Below are positions 33,875 to 43,332 of a stretch of DNA of 46,147 nt, in pieces; position 1 is the stretch's first letter, and each line of letters opens with the position of its first letter. The DNA is from Flavobacterium sp. BFFFF1 (GTDB lineage: Bacteria; Bacteroidota; Bacteroidia; Flavobacteriales; Flavobacteriaceae): the NCBI RefSeq assembly GCF_002256285.1, contig NZ_NKJE01000011.1:1-46147 (forward strand), given 5' to 3'. The notes under the pieces are model-generated. The model was not told the origin of the DNA. It saw only the letters and a list, made by a program, of their open reading frames with translations, and ran no database searches. Both the position numbers and the translations under genes were made by a program.

Positions 33875-34663
33875 TTATTGAGCCAATCCAATCAATGCGT
33901 CAATATTCTGCGCTGACTGGGTGTTGTCGTAAGTATCTTTAATTTCACTGAAATATTTTAAAGCATCTGCTTTGTTTCCAAGCTCCAGAGATACTTTTCC
34001 TGCCTTCAACAGAAAACGTGGACGTACGGCATCGCTTTTTGAAACATCAGCCGCCTTAACGTAAAAATCCAAAGCTTCTTTGTATTGCTTTTTCTCCGCA
34101 TGTGCATCACCGATTGCACCTGTAGCCAAAGCACTCAGGAAGTCTTCTTTAGACTTAAATTTTTCAAGGTATTTAATGGCATCGTCAAATTTACCTGTAT
34201 TTAAAGAAGCCATACCGGCATAATAATTAGCAAGATTTCCGGCGTCAGTCCCTGAATATTTATCGGCAAGGGTTACAAAACCGTATTTTCCTTCGCCTCC
34301 TTTCAATGCCAGTGTGTAAAGCGAATCCGGGTTCACCCCTTCAGTAGCCTGTTGGAAATACTTCTGTGCCTGGAACATTTCTTTGTTTGCTTCCTGCTCA
34401 TTGGCATCCACAACAAATTTCTGGTATAATAAATAGGATACCGCCACAATAGCGATCACAAATACCGCACCGAAGATCACTTTCTGGTTCCTTGCAACAA
34501 ATTCTTCCGTTTTGGAAGCCGTTTGGTCAAGAGAGTTAAATACACTCGCCGTTGTACTGTCTTTTTCATCAACATTCAGATTTGTGTCATCGACAAACTC
34601 GTTATCAATTTTCTCTTCTTTCGGTTTTGGTGCTTTATATCCTCTTTTGTTATACGTTGCCAT
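33875..34663 (-). CDS. Membrane-anchored tetratricopeptide (YfgM-like) protein
   Basis: A 262-residue protein. An acidic, Asn/Asp-rich N-terminus (about 1-60) precedes one transmembrane helix at about 64-84 (VIFGAVFVIAIVAVSYLLYQ). The C-terminal part has TPR-like helical repeats, for example FDDAIKYLEKFKSKEDFL and KKQYKEALDFYVKAADVS. The single N-terminal helix followed by TPRs resembles the YfgM/ancillary SecYEG type. It is likely an envelope assembly factor; the role is inferred. Promoter at 34685-34713. Confidence 0.8.
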   Translation of the reverse strand: MATYNKRGYKAPKPKEEKIDNEFVDDTNLNVDEKDSTTASVFNSLDQTASKTEEFVARNQKVIFGAVFVIAIVAVSYLLYQKFVVDANEQEANKEMFQAQKYFQQATEGVNPDSLYTLALKGGEGKYGFVTLADKYSGTDAGNLANYYAGMASLNTGKFDDAIKYLEKFKSKEDFLSALATGAIGDAHAEKKQYKEALDFYVKAADVSKSDAVRPRFLLKAGKVSLELGNKADALKYFSEIKDTYDNTQSAQNIDALIGLAQ

Positions 34664-34684
34664 CTATCTTAGTTTAGTGAGGTG

Positions 34685-34713
34685 CAAAAATAAAATTTTT
34701 ATTCAAATTCAAA
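34685..34713 (-). promoter_or_regulatory. Predicted promoter of the TPR gene
   Basis: On the minus strand TTTG at 34713-34710, a 17-nt spacer and TATTTTTG at 34692-34685 form a good Bacteroidetes promoter. The ATG at 34663 is 21 nt from the -7 box. Confidence 0.6.
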
Positions 34714-34819
34714 AGATGTTTTGTCGATATTTTTCAATAATTTGCGGGCTACAGAAAAAGCGCCTTTGCCATTCTGTTTTAATACGGTGCTGCATGTAGC
34801 ATTTACGGCGATTTACGGG

Positions 34820-35899
34820 ATGTATTTAAAAAAAATTTCACTCTTCAATTACAAGAATTTTTCGGAAGCCGACTTCGATTTTGACCACAAAATCAATTGT
34901 TTTGTGGGCAAAAATGGAATAGGAAAAACCAATGTGCTTGATGCGATCTACCATCTGTCGTATGGCAAAAGTTATTTTAATCCCTTAGCAGTCCAGAATA
35001 TCCGCCACGGAGAAGAGTTTTTTGTCATCGATGGCGAATTTCATAAACAGGATCGCGACGAACAAATCGTATGCAGCCTGAAAAAAGGCCAGAAGAAAAT
35101 TCTGAAGCGAAATGGCAAGCCATACGAAAAATTCTCAGACCATATCGGTTTCATTCCGTTGGTGATTATTTCTCCCGCTGACCGCGACCTGATCATTGAA
35201 GGCAGCGAAACAAGACGGAAATTTATCGACAGCGTCATTTCACAACTGGATTCCCAATACCTGCAACAGCTGATTCAATACCAAAAAGTGATTGCACAGC
35301 GGAACGCTTTGTTAAAGTATTTTGCACTGAACCACGTTTTTGAAACGGATACCTTAAACATATACAACAATCAGCTCGATAAGGCCGGCCATACGATTTA
35401 TGAAAAACGAAAAGCGTTTCTCGCTGAATTTATTCCGATTTTCAACAAACACCACCAGGCGATTACCGGTTCAGAAGAGACCGTTCAACTTGTTTATGAA
35501 AGCCAATTGCATGACGGCAACTTACGGGATTTGCTGGAGCAGAGTATTGCCAAAGACCGTATGTTGCAATATACCAGCACCGGAATCCACCGTGATGACC
35601 TGGCTTTTGAAATCGACCACCACTCCATCAGGAAATTTGGTTCACAAGGACAGCAGAAATCGTTCCTTATTGCTTTAAAATTAGCCCAGTTTGAATTTGT
35701 AAAGAAACAAAGTGGTGAAAACCCGATTTTGCTGTTTGATGATATTTTTGACAAACTCGATGAAAGCCGCGTCGGAAAAATCATCGAAATGGTCAACAAC
35801 GACAGTTTCGGCCAGCTTTTTATCTCAGACACCCACCCGCAACGCACGGAAGACATTGTCAGGTCGACACACCAGAGTTACAGAATTTTTAATCTCTAG
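34820..35899 (+). CDS. recF: DNA replication/repair protein RecF
   Basis: A 359-residue SMC-like ATPase that assists loading of RecA at gaps. The ATG at 34820 gives the classic start [19 protein letters not shown] and the Walker A GKNGIGKT at 30-37. The signature [19 protein letters not shown] and the Walker [15 protein letters not shown] follow in the usual order. A longer reading frame from 34721 would add a non-conserved N-terminus, so I reject it. It is transcribed divergently from the TPR gene. Confidence 0.95.
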   Translation: MYLKKISLFNYKNFSEADFDFDHKINCFVGKNGIGKTNVLDAIYHLSYGKSYFNPLAVQNIRHGEEFFVIDGEFHKQDRDEQIVCSLKKGQKKILKRNGKPYEKFSDHIGFIPLVIISPADRDLIIEGSETRRKFIDSVISQLDSQYLQQLIQYQKVIAQRNALLKYFALNHVFETDTLNIYNNQLDKAGHTIYEKRKAFLAEFIPIFNKHHQAITGSEETVQLVYESQLHDGNLRDLLEQSIAKDRMLQYTSTGIHRDDLAFEIDHHSIRKFGSQGQQKSFLIALKLAQFEFVKKQSGENPILLFDDIFDKLDESRVGKIIEMVNNDSFGQLFISDTHPQRTEDIVRSTHQSYRIFNL

Positions 35900-35983
35900 C
35901 ATCTTTTCAACGCTTTACCTATATTTTTTTCTTAAAACAAAAAATACTTTACTTTAGCAATCTCATTTTAAATCGCTTCTCAG

Positions 35984-36679
35984 ATGAAATTCAGGCTTGT
36001 ACTTCCCTTATTAATCTGCTGCTTTCTGGCAAGCTGTCAGGCACAGACCGCTAAAAAATACGAAACAATCGCGCCATTGGCTTTCGCTGAAAAAATTAAG
36101 GCAACACCTGACGCCCAGATTCTGGATGTGCGCACCCCCGAAGAATATAATGACCAGCATATCGACAATGCCAAAAACGTAAACTGGAACAGCGATAATT
36201 TTGCCGAAAAATCGGCTGCGTTTGACAAGTCGAAACCGGTGTTTGTGTATTGCATGAGCGGAGGACGCAGCAAACAGGCATCGGCAAAACTTTCTGAGCT
36301 TGGATTTACGACCATCTATGAGTTGCAGGGTGGCATCCTAAAATGGAATGCGGCTGGCCTTGCGCCTAAAAACGACAGAATCATCGGCATGTGCAGCCAG
36401 GAATACAAAGAGCTACTGAATACTGACAAAAAAGTATTAGTCAATTTTTATGCAGAATGGTGCGCACCATGCAAACAAATGGCACCGTATATGACAAGGC
36501 TGCAGTCGGAATTAAAGGACAACGTCGTCATTATCCGATTGAACGCGGATGAAAATAAGACGCTTATTTCAGAAATGAAAATCGATGAATTGCCGGCGCT
36601 TTTCTTATACGAAAACAAAGAAGTAAAATGGCAGCATTCAGGATTTATCAGCGAAGAAGACTTAAAAAAACAACTGTAA
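35984..36679 (+). CDS. Lipoprotein with fused rhodanese and thioredoxin domains
   Basis: A 231-residue protein with a lipoprotein signal (lipobox FLASC, Cys18). Residues about 25-125 form a rhodanese domain with active-site loop CMSGGRSK (Cys90). Residues about 140-230 form a thioredoxin domain with WCAPC (Cys160 and Cys163). The combination suggests sulfur or persulfide handling and thiol redox in the envelope. The redox partner and substrate are unknown. The next gene starts 1 nt after its stop, so they are co-transcribed. Confidence 0.9.
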   Translation: MKFRLVLPLLICCFLASCQAQTAKKYETIAPLAFAEKIKATPDAQILDVRTPEEYNDQHIDNAKNVNWNSDNFAEKSAAFDKSKPVFVYCMSGGRSKQASAKLSELGFTTIYELQGGILKWNAAGLAPKNDRIIGMCSQEYKELLNTDKKVLVNFYAEWCAPCKQMAPYMTRLQSELKDNVVIIRLNADENKTLISEMKIDELPALFLYENKEVKWQHSGFISEEDLKKQL

Positions 36680-36680
36680 A

Positions 36681-37355
36681 ATGCTTACCAAAGAATCGCT
36701 TAAATTTCTTTCTGACCTGAAAGCCAATAACAACCGTGAATGGTTTTTGGCCAATAAAAAACGATACGAAAGCTACAAAGCCGATTACCACAAACTCGTA
36801 AGTGATTTTCTGGACGTGCTCAAGCCCCTGGATCCGGCGCTGGAACACCTGGAGGTAAAAAACTGCACATTCCGGGTTAACCGGGATATTCGCTTCTCAA
36901 AAGATAAATCACCATATAAGGACCACATGGGATTGTGGTTTTCGGGCGGGACCAAAGGCACTAACAGGCCGGGATACTATGTTCACATCGCACCGGAAAA
37001 CTCGTTTATAGCCGGCGGATTTTACCAGCCTGAGGCCGATGAGTTAAAGAAAATCCGCAAGGAAATTGCTTTCTTTTACGAAGACCTGGATGCCGTTGTG
37101 AAAAACAAAAATTTCAAAAAGGCTTTCGGGGGACTGGATGTCAATGAGAACAATTCATTAAAAACGATGCCAAAAGGGTATGAAAAAGACCATCCGGCAA
37201 TCCATTTCCTGAAGCTTAAAAGTTTCACCGCAACGAGCAACTTTAATGTTAAGGAAGCACTGGAGAAAGATTTTGTCACCAATATGGCTAAAAAGCTAAT
37301 CCTGCTTAAACCTATGAACGATTTTATCAGCAGAGGGCTTACCCAAAACGATTAA
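36681..37355 (+). CDS. DUF2461 family protein
   Basis: A 224-residue soluble protein: LKANNNREWFLANKKRYESY, RVNRDIRFSKDKSPYKDHMG and GGFYQPEADELKKIRKEI match the DUF2461 (TIGR02453) family, whose biochemical activity is unknown. No membrane segment or signal peptide is visible. It is separated by 1 nt from the rhodanese-thioredoxin gene and by 3 nt from the glycosyltransferase gene, an operon-like layout. Confidence 0.9.
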   Translation: MLTKESLKFLSDLKANNNREWFLANKKRYESYKADYHKLVSDFLDVLKPLDPALEHLEVKNCTFRVNRDIRFSKDKSPYKDHMGLWFSGGTKGTNRPGYYVHIAPENSFIAGGFYQPEADELKKIRKEIAFFYEDLDAVVKNKNFKKAFGGLDVNENNSLKTMPKGYEKDHPAIHFLKLKSFTATSNFNVKEALEKDFVTNMAKKLILLKPMNDFISRGLTQND

Positions 37356-37358
37356 CGA

Positions 37359-38426
37359 ATGACCCAAAAAAAGAAAATCCTTTTCCTTGGAGAATCCTAC
37401 CGCGCTGACGCCATCACCTGGATGAACGGACTGAGGGAATTTGGCGATTTTGAAATCATCACCTGGGAATTGAAATCTTCAAATTCCGGACTTAACCGTA
37501 TCAAAAGGCTTTTTGAATTTAAACTTGCCTTGTTGCATATCAGAAAACTGATTCGACAGCACAATCCTGACATGGTGATCGCTGAGCGTACAACCAGTTA
37601 TGGATTCCTGGCGGCGCTTTCCGGTGTAGAGCCTTTTGCAATTGCACAGCAGGGAAGAACGGATTTGTGGCCCGAAAATTCGATACTACTGCCCTTAAAA
37701 CGTGCCATTCAGAACTATGCGTTCAAGAAAGCGACGCTCATACACGCGTGGGGACCGGTAATGATCATTTCAATGCGGGAAGCGAATGTGGACATGACGA
37801 AAGTGATGGTTTTGCCGAAAGGCATTAACTTAAATTCTTTCCATGTAGCTGCTAAAAATCCCGTTACGACAATGAATGCGATCGTTACGCGTTCATTGCT
37901 TCCGGAATACCGGCACGATACCATATTAAAAGCTTTTGAAATATTAAACCGGGAAGGCGTAGATTTCGTACTTAGAATTGTCGGTGACGGCAAAGAACTG
38001 CAAAATTTAAAAAACCTGGCCAAAAAATTAAACATAGATCAAAAGGTAATTTTCCTGGGACGAATCGATAACCGACTGTTGCCCGAATTATTACAACAAT
38101 CCAACTATTACATCAGCATGCCGATTACGGAGGGGGTTTCGGCATCGCTGTTTGAGGCTATGGCCGCGGGTTGCTATCCATTGGTTACCGATATTCCGGG
38201 CAACCAAAGTTGGATACAACACCGTCAAAACGGCCAGTTGATCGAAGTCGACAATGCGAAAATGCTGGCCCACGAAATAATGTGGGCAAACCAAAACAAT
38301 GAAACCATTCAAACCGCTGTAAAAAATAACCGAGATTTTGTTGAAAAAAATGCCAACTACAATGTAAACATGAAAATCATTGCAGACCGGTATCACGAAC
38401 TGATCCATAATTTTAAAAAGCGATAG
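37359..38426 (+). CDS. Glycosyltransferase, GT4-like
   Basis: A 355-residue protein with a GT-B fold. The N-terminal domain starts KKKILFLGESYRADAITWM. The C-terminal domain has the nucleotide-sugar motif TEGVSASLFEAMAAGCYPLV (E-x7-E), preceded by VGDGKELQNLKNLAKKL. Such enzymes transfer a sugar from a nucleotide donor to a lipid, glycan or other acceptor at the cytoplasmic face. The acceptor and donor are not predictable. It lies between the DUF2461 gene and asnB with gaps of 3 nt on each side. Confidence 0.85.
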   Translation: MTQKKKILFLGESYRADAITWMNGLREFGDFEIITWELKSSNSGLNRIKRLFEFKLALLHIRKLIRQHNPDMVIAERTTSYGFLAALSGVEPFAIAQQGRTDLWPENSILLPLKRAIQNYAFKKATLIHAWGPVMIISMREANVDMTKVMVLPKGINLNSFHVAAKNPVTTMNAIVTRSLLPEYRHDTILKAFEILNREGVDFVLRIVGDGKELQNLKNLAKKLNIDQKVIFLGRIDNRLLPELLQQSNYYISMPITEGVSASLFEAMAAGCYPLVTDIPGNQSWIQHRQNGQLIEVDNAKMLAHEIMWANQNNETIQTAVKNNRDFVEKNANYNVNMKIIADRYHELIHNFKKR

Positions 38427-38429
38427 CTA

Positions 38430-40283
38430 ATGTGCGGAATTAACGGTATATTTCATTTGCAGCAGCAAAATGCAGATGAGCGGATTTTAACCAAAATGCG
38501 TGATGCGCTTGCCCATCGCGGTCCGGATGATAAAGGTATTTTTATTGATGGCAACCTCGGATTAGGCCACCGCCGGCTTTCCATCCTCGACACTTCACAT
38601 GCCGGACACCAGCCCTTTTTATCTGAGGACAACCGTTATGCAATGGTTTTTAACGGCGAAATCTACAATTTTAAGGTATTCTATCCCGAATTAAAGGCCG
38701 CCGGATTCAACATAAAAACCCATTCCGATACAGAAGTATTATTGCAGTTATTTCAGCTGTATGGCACAAAAATGCTAAACAGACTAAACGGAATGTTCGC
38801 TTTTGCGATTTGGGACAAGACGGAACGAAAGCTCACGCTCGTTCGCGATCGGATGGGGGTTAAACCATTATATTACGTCCAGCATGACCATACCTTTTAC
38901 TTTGCTTCAGAGCAAAAAGCGTTTTTTGCGGCAGGCGTTCCATTGAAAATTTCGCCAACCGGACTCGAAGAATATATTTTTAACCGATTTGTGGCGGGAG
39001 AAAATACGCTGTTTGACAAGGTTAAGAAAGTACTGCCCGGGCATACCCTGACCATACTTGAAAATGGCCAAATGGAATTCAAAAAATGGTGGGATTTAAA
39101 AAAAGAAATTCAGGAACAGCCTCTTATAAAGAATCCACAGGAATGGTTCAATGAAACCTTTGATGCTTCCGTAAAGCTCCGAATGGTCAGCGACGTCCCT
39201 GTCGGCGTACTGCTCAGCGGCGGACTCGACTCGTCATCTGTCTTAGCGTCGCTTCACGAACAGCAGTATAAACACATCAATACGTTTAATATTGGATTTA
39301 CAGAGGCTGAGCACAATGAATCACATCTTGCACAAAGGCTTGCACAAAAATTCAATTACGGATTTGATTCCATCGAATTGCAGGGCGAAACCCTTTTTAA
39401 TAAGATGATTGCCGCAGCATACTATCATGACGAACCTTTAATGCACCTGAGCGAACCCCATTTGCTGGCAGTTTCTCAATTGGCCAAACCCTCTGTAAAA
39501 GTGTTGCTTTCAGGCGAAGGTGCCGATGAGTTAATGGGCGGATACGTGCGTTACAAACCGCTCCGGTTTCCTTCATTACTGCAGTCTATTGGAACAATTT
39601 CAGGCCTAGGCATGTTTTCCAAAAAAGCCAGGTTTGAAAAACTCTCGCGTTATGCCCAAATCAAGGATGATGCCGGAATGATACTTTATAACGGGTCAAA
39701 TATTTATCCAAATGATATCCGGCAGGTTTTTGGGATCAATACCGAACCTGAAAATGAATACCGCCGCCAGGTATTTAAAGAAGCAAAATCCCTGTATCCC
39801 GGAAACCTGCGGAGACAAATGTTATACTTCGACCAACACACTTATTTATGTTCTTTGCTGGATCGAAATGACCGTTGCACGATGGGAGCTTCCATCGAAT
39901 GCCGTGAGCCGTTCCTGGATCAGCGTTTGGTAAAAGGACTAGGATCGCTTGAAGACAAATGGCTCTTTACTGGCAAAAAAGGAAAATACATCCTGAAGTC
40001 CTCTGTCGCAGAAAGGCTGCCGGAAGAAATTCTGAATTTTCGTAAAATTGGCCTAAGTGCCCCATGGGGAGACTATATCACCCGGAATCCGGCTTTCAGT
40101 GAAGAAATGGACGCATTTACCAGCAGCGAAATTTTCAAAATGCCGTATTTTGAACACATTGATATCGCTGGATTGGTGGCTAATCTCAGAAAGGGCGACA
40201 AGACTATGGTTTCGTACATTATGCCGCTGTTTATGCTGCACATCTGGGTGAAATATTATGTTGAAAGTTTCCGGGTAATTTAA
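38430..40283 (+). CDS. asnB: Asparagine synthetase (glutamine-hydrolysing)
   Basis: A 617-residue class II amidotransferase. The N-terminal glutaminase has catalytic Cys2 (MCGINGIF) and LAHRGPDDKGIF. The C-terminal synthetase has the pyrophosphatase loop VLLSGGLDSSSV and LLSGEGADELMGGY. It forms asparagine, or amidates another acceptor: because it follows a glycosyltransferase with only 3 nt between, a role in surface-glycan amidation is possible. The standard reaction remains more likely. Confidence 0.9.
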   Translation: MCGINGIFHLQQQNADERILTKMRDALAHRGPDDKGIFIDGNLGLGHRRLSILDTSHAGHQPFLSEDNRYAMVFNGEIYNFKVFYPELKAAGFNIKTHSDTEVLLQLFQLYGTKMLNRLNGMFAFAIWDKTERKLTLVRDRMGVKPLYYVQHDHTFYFASEQKAFFAAGVPLKISPTGLEEYIFNRFVAGENTLFDKVKKVLPGHTLTILENGQMEFKKWWDLKKEIQEQPLIKNPQEWFNETFDASVKLRMVSDVPVGVLLSGGLDSSSVLASLHEQQYKHINTFNIGFTEAEHNESHLAQRLAQKFNYGFDSIELQGETLFNKMIAAAYYHDEPLMHLSEPHLLAVSQLAKPSVKVLLSGEGADELMGGYVRYKPLRFPSLLQSIGTISGLGMFSKKARFEKLSRYAQIKDDAGMILYNGSNIYPNDIRQVFGINTEPENEYRRQVFKEAKSLYPGNLRRQMLYFDQHTYLCSLLDRNDRCTMGASIECREPFLDQRLVKGLGSLEDKWLFTGKKGKYILKSSVAERLPEEILNFRKIGLSAPWGDYITRNPAFSEEMDAFTSSEIFKMPYFEHIDIAGLVANLRKGDKTMVSYIMPLFMLHIWVKYYVESFRVI

Positions 40284-40314
40284 GACGAAACGGGTGCTTT
40301 CAAAATTATTGCCT

Positions 40315-40322
40315 TAACTTTG
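40315..40322 (+). promoter_or_regulatory. Predicted -7 box of murB
   Basis: TAACTTTG is an exact TAnnTTTG match, 24 nt before the murB ATG at 40347. An in-frame TTG at 40320 lies inside it, which argues for the ATG as the true start. Confidence 0.55.
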
Positions 40323-40346
40323 GCAAACCAATTTAAAAGCACATTT

Positions 40347-41360
40347 ATGGAAATCCTGGATCATTTTTCATTGAAGAATTTTAACACTTTTGGGATCGAT
40401 GCGACGGCCAGACGCTTCGTTGCCATCCACAATATTGAGGAACTCAAAGCGGTGCTCCAACACAACCCCCAGGATCAAATATTTGTCCTCGGCGGGGGTA
40501 GTAATATGCTGCTGACCGGAAATGTGGACGCACTGGTGGTCCATATTGACATCAAAGGAAAAAAAATCGTTCGTGAAAATGATGATTTTGCAGAAGTCCA
40601 ATGCAACGCTGGTGAAAATTGGCACCAATTTGTGCTTTGGACGATTGATCAGGGTTTTGGTGGATTGGAAAACATGTCCCTTATCCCGGGAAATGTAGGC
40701 ACTACGCCGGTTCAGAATATTGGCGCCTATGGTACCGAAATCAAGGATACGTTCGTTTCCTGCGACGCGATGGACACCGCCACCTTTGAAATCACTACTT
40801 TTTATCATGACCAATGCAAATTCGGGTATCGCGAAAGCATCTTTAAAAATGAAGTCAAAGGACAGTACATTATTACGTCCGTAACGTTCAGGCTTACGAA
40901 ACGAAACCATAAAATAAATACCTCTTATGGCGATATTCTTGCCGAATTGGAAAAGCAGCACATTACTAATCCAACCCTCAGGGATGTCAGTAACGCTGTA
41001 ATTGCCATTCGGCGAAGCAAACTCCCCGACCCCGCTGAACTTGGAAATAGCGGCAGTTTCTTTAAAAATCCCGTGATTTCCAAAACACAATTTGAAGAGG
41101 TCAGCAAAAAATTTCCCCACATCAAGTCATTTCCTGTTTCTGAAACTGAGGTAAAAGTACCGGCGGGATGGCTAATCGAACAGGCCGGATTTAAAGGAAA
41201 ACGTTTCGGCGATGCCGGGGTGCACAAGAACCAGGCACTCGTGCTTGTCAATTACGGAAATGCTACCGGCGCTGAAATCCTTGACCTCTCAAGAAGGATC
41301 CAGCAGTCGGTATACGATATATATGGCATAAAAATTGAAGCGGAAGTAAACGTCGTATAA
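40347..41360 (+). CDS. murB: UDP-N-acetylenolpyruvoylglucosamine reductase
   Basis: A 337-residue FAD enzyme that reduces UDP-GlcNAc-enolpyruvate to UDP-MurNAc in peptidoglycan synthesis. The FAD-binding N-terminus starts LKNFNTFGIDATARRF and VLGGGSNMLLTGNVDALVVH. GLENMSLIPGNVGTTPVQNI follows, and the C-terminal SGSFFKNPV gives the catalytic Ser region of type I MurB. Catalytic residues are all in place. The ATG at 40347 follows a -7 box. The gene is downstream of asnB. Confidence 0.95.
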   Translation: MEILDHFSLKNFNTFGIDATARRFVAIHNIEELKAVLQHNPQDQIFVLGGGSNMLLTGNVDALVVHIDIKGKKIVRENDDFAEVQCNAGENWHQFVLWTIDQGFGGLENMSLIPGNVGTTPVQNIGAYGTEIKDTFVSCDAMDTATFEITTFYHDQCKFGYRESIFKNEVKGQYIITSVTFRLTKRNHKINTSYGDILAELEKQHITNPTLRDVSNAVIAIRRSKLPDPAELGNSGSFFKNPVISKTQFEEVSKKFPHIKSFPVSETEVKVPAGWLIEQAGFKGKRFGDAGVHKNQALVLVNYGNATGAEILDLSRRIQQSVYDIYGIKIEAEVNVV

Positions 41361-41420
41361 ATTGTCCCCGTAATGGAAATTTATTTAAAAAAACAGCTTT
41401 TTATATTCAGCGTGTAGTTG

Positions 41421-41428
41421 TACCTTTG
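41421..41428 (+). promoter_or_regulatory. Predicted -7 box of the GT2-sigma operon
   Basis: TACCTTTG is an exact TAnnTTTG match, 28 nt upstream of the ATG at 41457. The in-frame TTG at 41418 overlaps it, supporting the ATG start. Confidence 0.55.
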
Positions 41429-41456
41429 CAAAAAATTTAACAGCAGCCAGGAAAGT

Positions 41457-42563
41457 ATGTTACCAGTGATTTTTTGCGTATTTATTGTTGTTGTCGCTAT
41501 TCAGTTCATTTACTATGTACTCATTTTCGGCAAGCTTGCTTTTGTAAAGCCGAAACAAAGTAATCCAAAGAAAATTCCGGTTTCCGTTATCGTATGTGCT
41601 AAAAATGAAGCGGAAAATGTTGCCAAATATATCCCATTGCTGGCCGAACAAAATTACCCTGATTTTGAGATTGTACTAATTGACGATGCCTCTTTTGACA
41701 ATACGTTGGAAATATTCGAGGAATTTGAAAAACAATACCACAACGTCCGCCTCGTAAAAGTCGCCAACAACGAAGCGTTCTGGGGCAATAAAAAATTTGC
41801 ATTGACGCTTGGAATCAAGGCTGCCAGAAAGGAATACCTGCTTTTCACAGATGCAGATTGTTATCCGACGTCAAAAAACTGGATTACAGAAATGAGTTCG
41901 AATTTCACCATGCAGAAAACCATAGTGCTTGGCTATGGCGCCTATGAAAAAGTACCCAATTCATTCCTGAATAAAATCATACGCTTTGAAACACTGCTTG
42001 CAGCGACCCAGTATTTTTCGTGGGCGCGGATTGGGAAGCCATTCATGGGCGTCGGCAGGAACCTAGCATATAAAAGGGAGGAATTTTTTAAAGTAGACGG
42101 TTACCGCGACCACCTGAAAATCAGGTCTGGAGATGATGATCTGTTTATTAACCAGGTAGCATACAAAAAAAATACCACAGTTTGTTATACACCGGACAGC
42201 TTTACCTACTCCAGGCCAAAGACAACTTTTTCAGCATGGTTCAGGCAAAAACGCAGGCACGTTTCTACGGCCAGCCACTATAAGGCAAGTGACAAATTTC
42301 AGCTGGGATTGTTCTATGCATCCCAATTGTCATTCTTTGTACTGCCTGTCATATTGCTCATTTTTCAGTATCAATGGATTGCCGTAACCGCAATGATCGG
42401 TTTTCGCTATTTATTCACCTGGCTTGTACTGGGATTTGCTGCCGGAAAATTGAAAGAAAAAGACGTAATGATCTGGTATCCGATAATCGAACTCGTGGTT
42501 ATATTCACACAATTGAATATCTTTATCACGAATCTCTTCTCAAAACCCGTGCATTGGAAATAA
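41457..42563 (+). CDS. Membrane-bound family 2 glycosyltransferase
   Basis: A 368-residue protein. One N-terminal helix (about 3-25) precedes the GT-A domain: PVSVIVCAKNEAENVAKYIP, VLIDDASFDN, FTDADCYP (the DxD motif) and SGDDDLFINQVAYKK. FRQKRRHVS follows, an R/QxxRW-like element. About three hydrophobic segments close the protein. It synthesises or transfers a surface glycan from a nucleotide sugar. The next gene, a sigma factor, begins 10 nt before its stop. Confidence 0.87.
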   Translation: MLPVIFCVFIVVVAIQFIYYVLIFGKLAFVKPKQSNPKKIPVSVIVCAKNEAENVAKYIPLLAEQNYPDFEIVLIDDASFDNTLEIFEEFEKQYHNVRLVKVANNEAFWGNKKFALTLGIKAARKEYLLFTDADCYPTSKNWITEMSSNFTMQKTIVLGYGAYEKVPNSFLNKIIRFETLLAATQYFSWARIGKPFMGVGRNLAYKREEFFKVDGYRDHLKIRSGDDDLFINQVAYKKNTTVCYTPDSFTYSRPKTTFSAWFRQKRRHVSTASHYKASDKFQLGLFYASQLSFFVLPVILLIFQYQWIAVTAMIGFRYLFTWLVLGFAAGKLKEKDVMIWYPIIELVVIFTQLNIFITNLFSKPVHWK

Positions 42564-43102
42564 GACCCTATATCGAAAAGGCCAAAAATGGCGACCAGGT
42601 TGCTTTTACGTTTCTGCTCGACCATTATTGGAATGAAGTGTATGGTTTTATGCTAAAGCGTACTGAAAATGAGACCGATGCAGAGGATATTACGATAGAC
42701 ACGTTTTCAAAGGCATTTGATAAAATTGCCAGTTACAACCCTGAATTCCAATTCAACACCTGGCTGATTGCCATTGCAAAAAATGTCCACATTGACATGC
42801 TGCGCAAAAAAAAGTCCTCCCTTTTTATTGAAATCACCGACGAGGAAGACCAACAGGCCTACAACGTGGCAGATACGGCACCTTCCGCAGAAGACGAGCT
42901 CATTACCGAGCAAAATCTCTCCCAGTTATTGCGTTTCATTAAAGAGCTTAAACCCCATTACCAGGAAGTGATCCAACTTCGTTACTTTCAGGAGATGAGC
43001 TACCAGGAAATCTCCGATAAAATTGGGGAGCCGCTCAGCAACGTCAAAATCAAATTACTTCGCGCTAAAAAACTGCTCGCCGAAATCATCCAGAAAAGAT
43101 AG
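42554..43102 (+). CDS. ECF-type RNA polymerase sigma factor
   Basis: A 182-residue sigma-70-family protein. The TTG start at 42554 gives EIRPYIEKAKNGDQVAFTFL, the pattern expected for the family start; there is no upstream ATG except far inside the GT2 gene (42374), which would add an unrelated extension. Region 2 contains DAEDITIDTFSKAFDKIASY and FNTWLIAIAKNVHIDMLR; region 4 is QVIQL-like: YQEVIQLRYFQEMSYQEISD, then SNVKIKLLRAKKLL. It overlaps the GT2 gene by 10 nt, so expression is coupled. No anti-sigma gene is adjacent. Confidence 0.88.
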   Translation: MEIRPYIEKAKNGDQVAFTFLLDHYWNEVYGFMLKRTENETDAEDITIDTFSKAFDKIASYNPEFQFNTWLIAIAKNVHIDMLRKKKSSLFIEITDEEDQQAYNVADTAPSAEDELITEQNLSQLLRFIKELKPHYQEVIQLRYFQEMSYQEISDKIGEPLSNVKIKLLRAKKLLAEIIQKR

Positions 43103-43119
43103 TTTTCCGAACGTTTTTT

Positions 43120-43195
43120 TAGGAGCTATTCCGGCTGTCCGCTGTATCTTGCCTGCGCAGGCTACGGCAAGGATGCCGCTTCCATCCGGGCTATG
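43120..43195 (-). repeat. Structured dispersed repeat, copy 2
   Basis: Read on the minus strand it has the core GGATGGAAGCGGCATCCTT (43187-43169), a stem CTTGCC/GGCAAG in place of the A/T-rich stem of copy 1, then AGATACAGCGGACAGCCGG. The other copy is at 22925-23010 on the plus strand. It lies between the sigma factor gene and tonB, antisense to both. Confidence 0.7.
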
Positions 43196-43332
43196 ATAAC
43201 GCCTGGAGACATATTCTGTATCGTCGAAACGAAATATTTCCCTTTTACACAATATACTTTTTCTTACTTGCGTTATTTGTTAAAATAATGTGAACCATGA
43301 CATGAAAATACTTAACCTTAATAATTATCATT

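Noticed and set aside
40368..41120. Minus-strand 250-codon reading frame
   Set aside because: It is an antisense shadow of murB, which is clearly recognisable.
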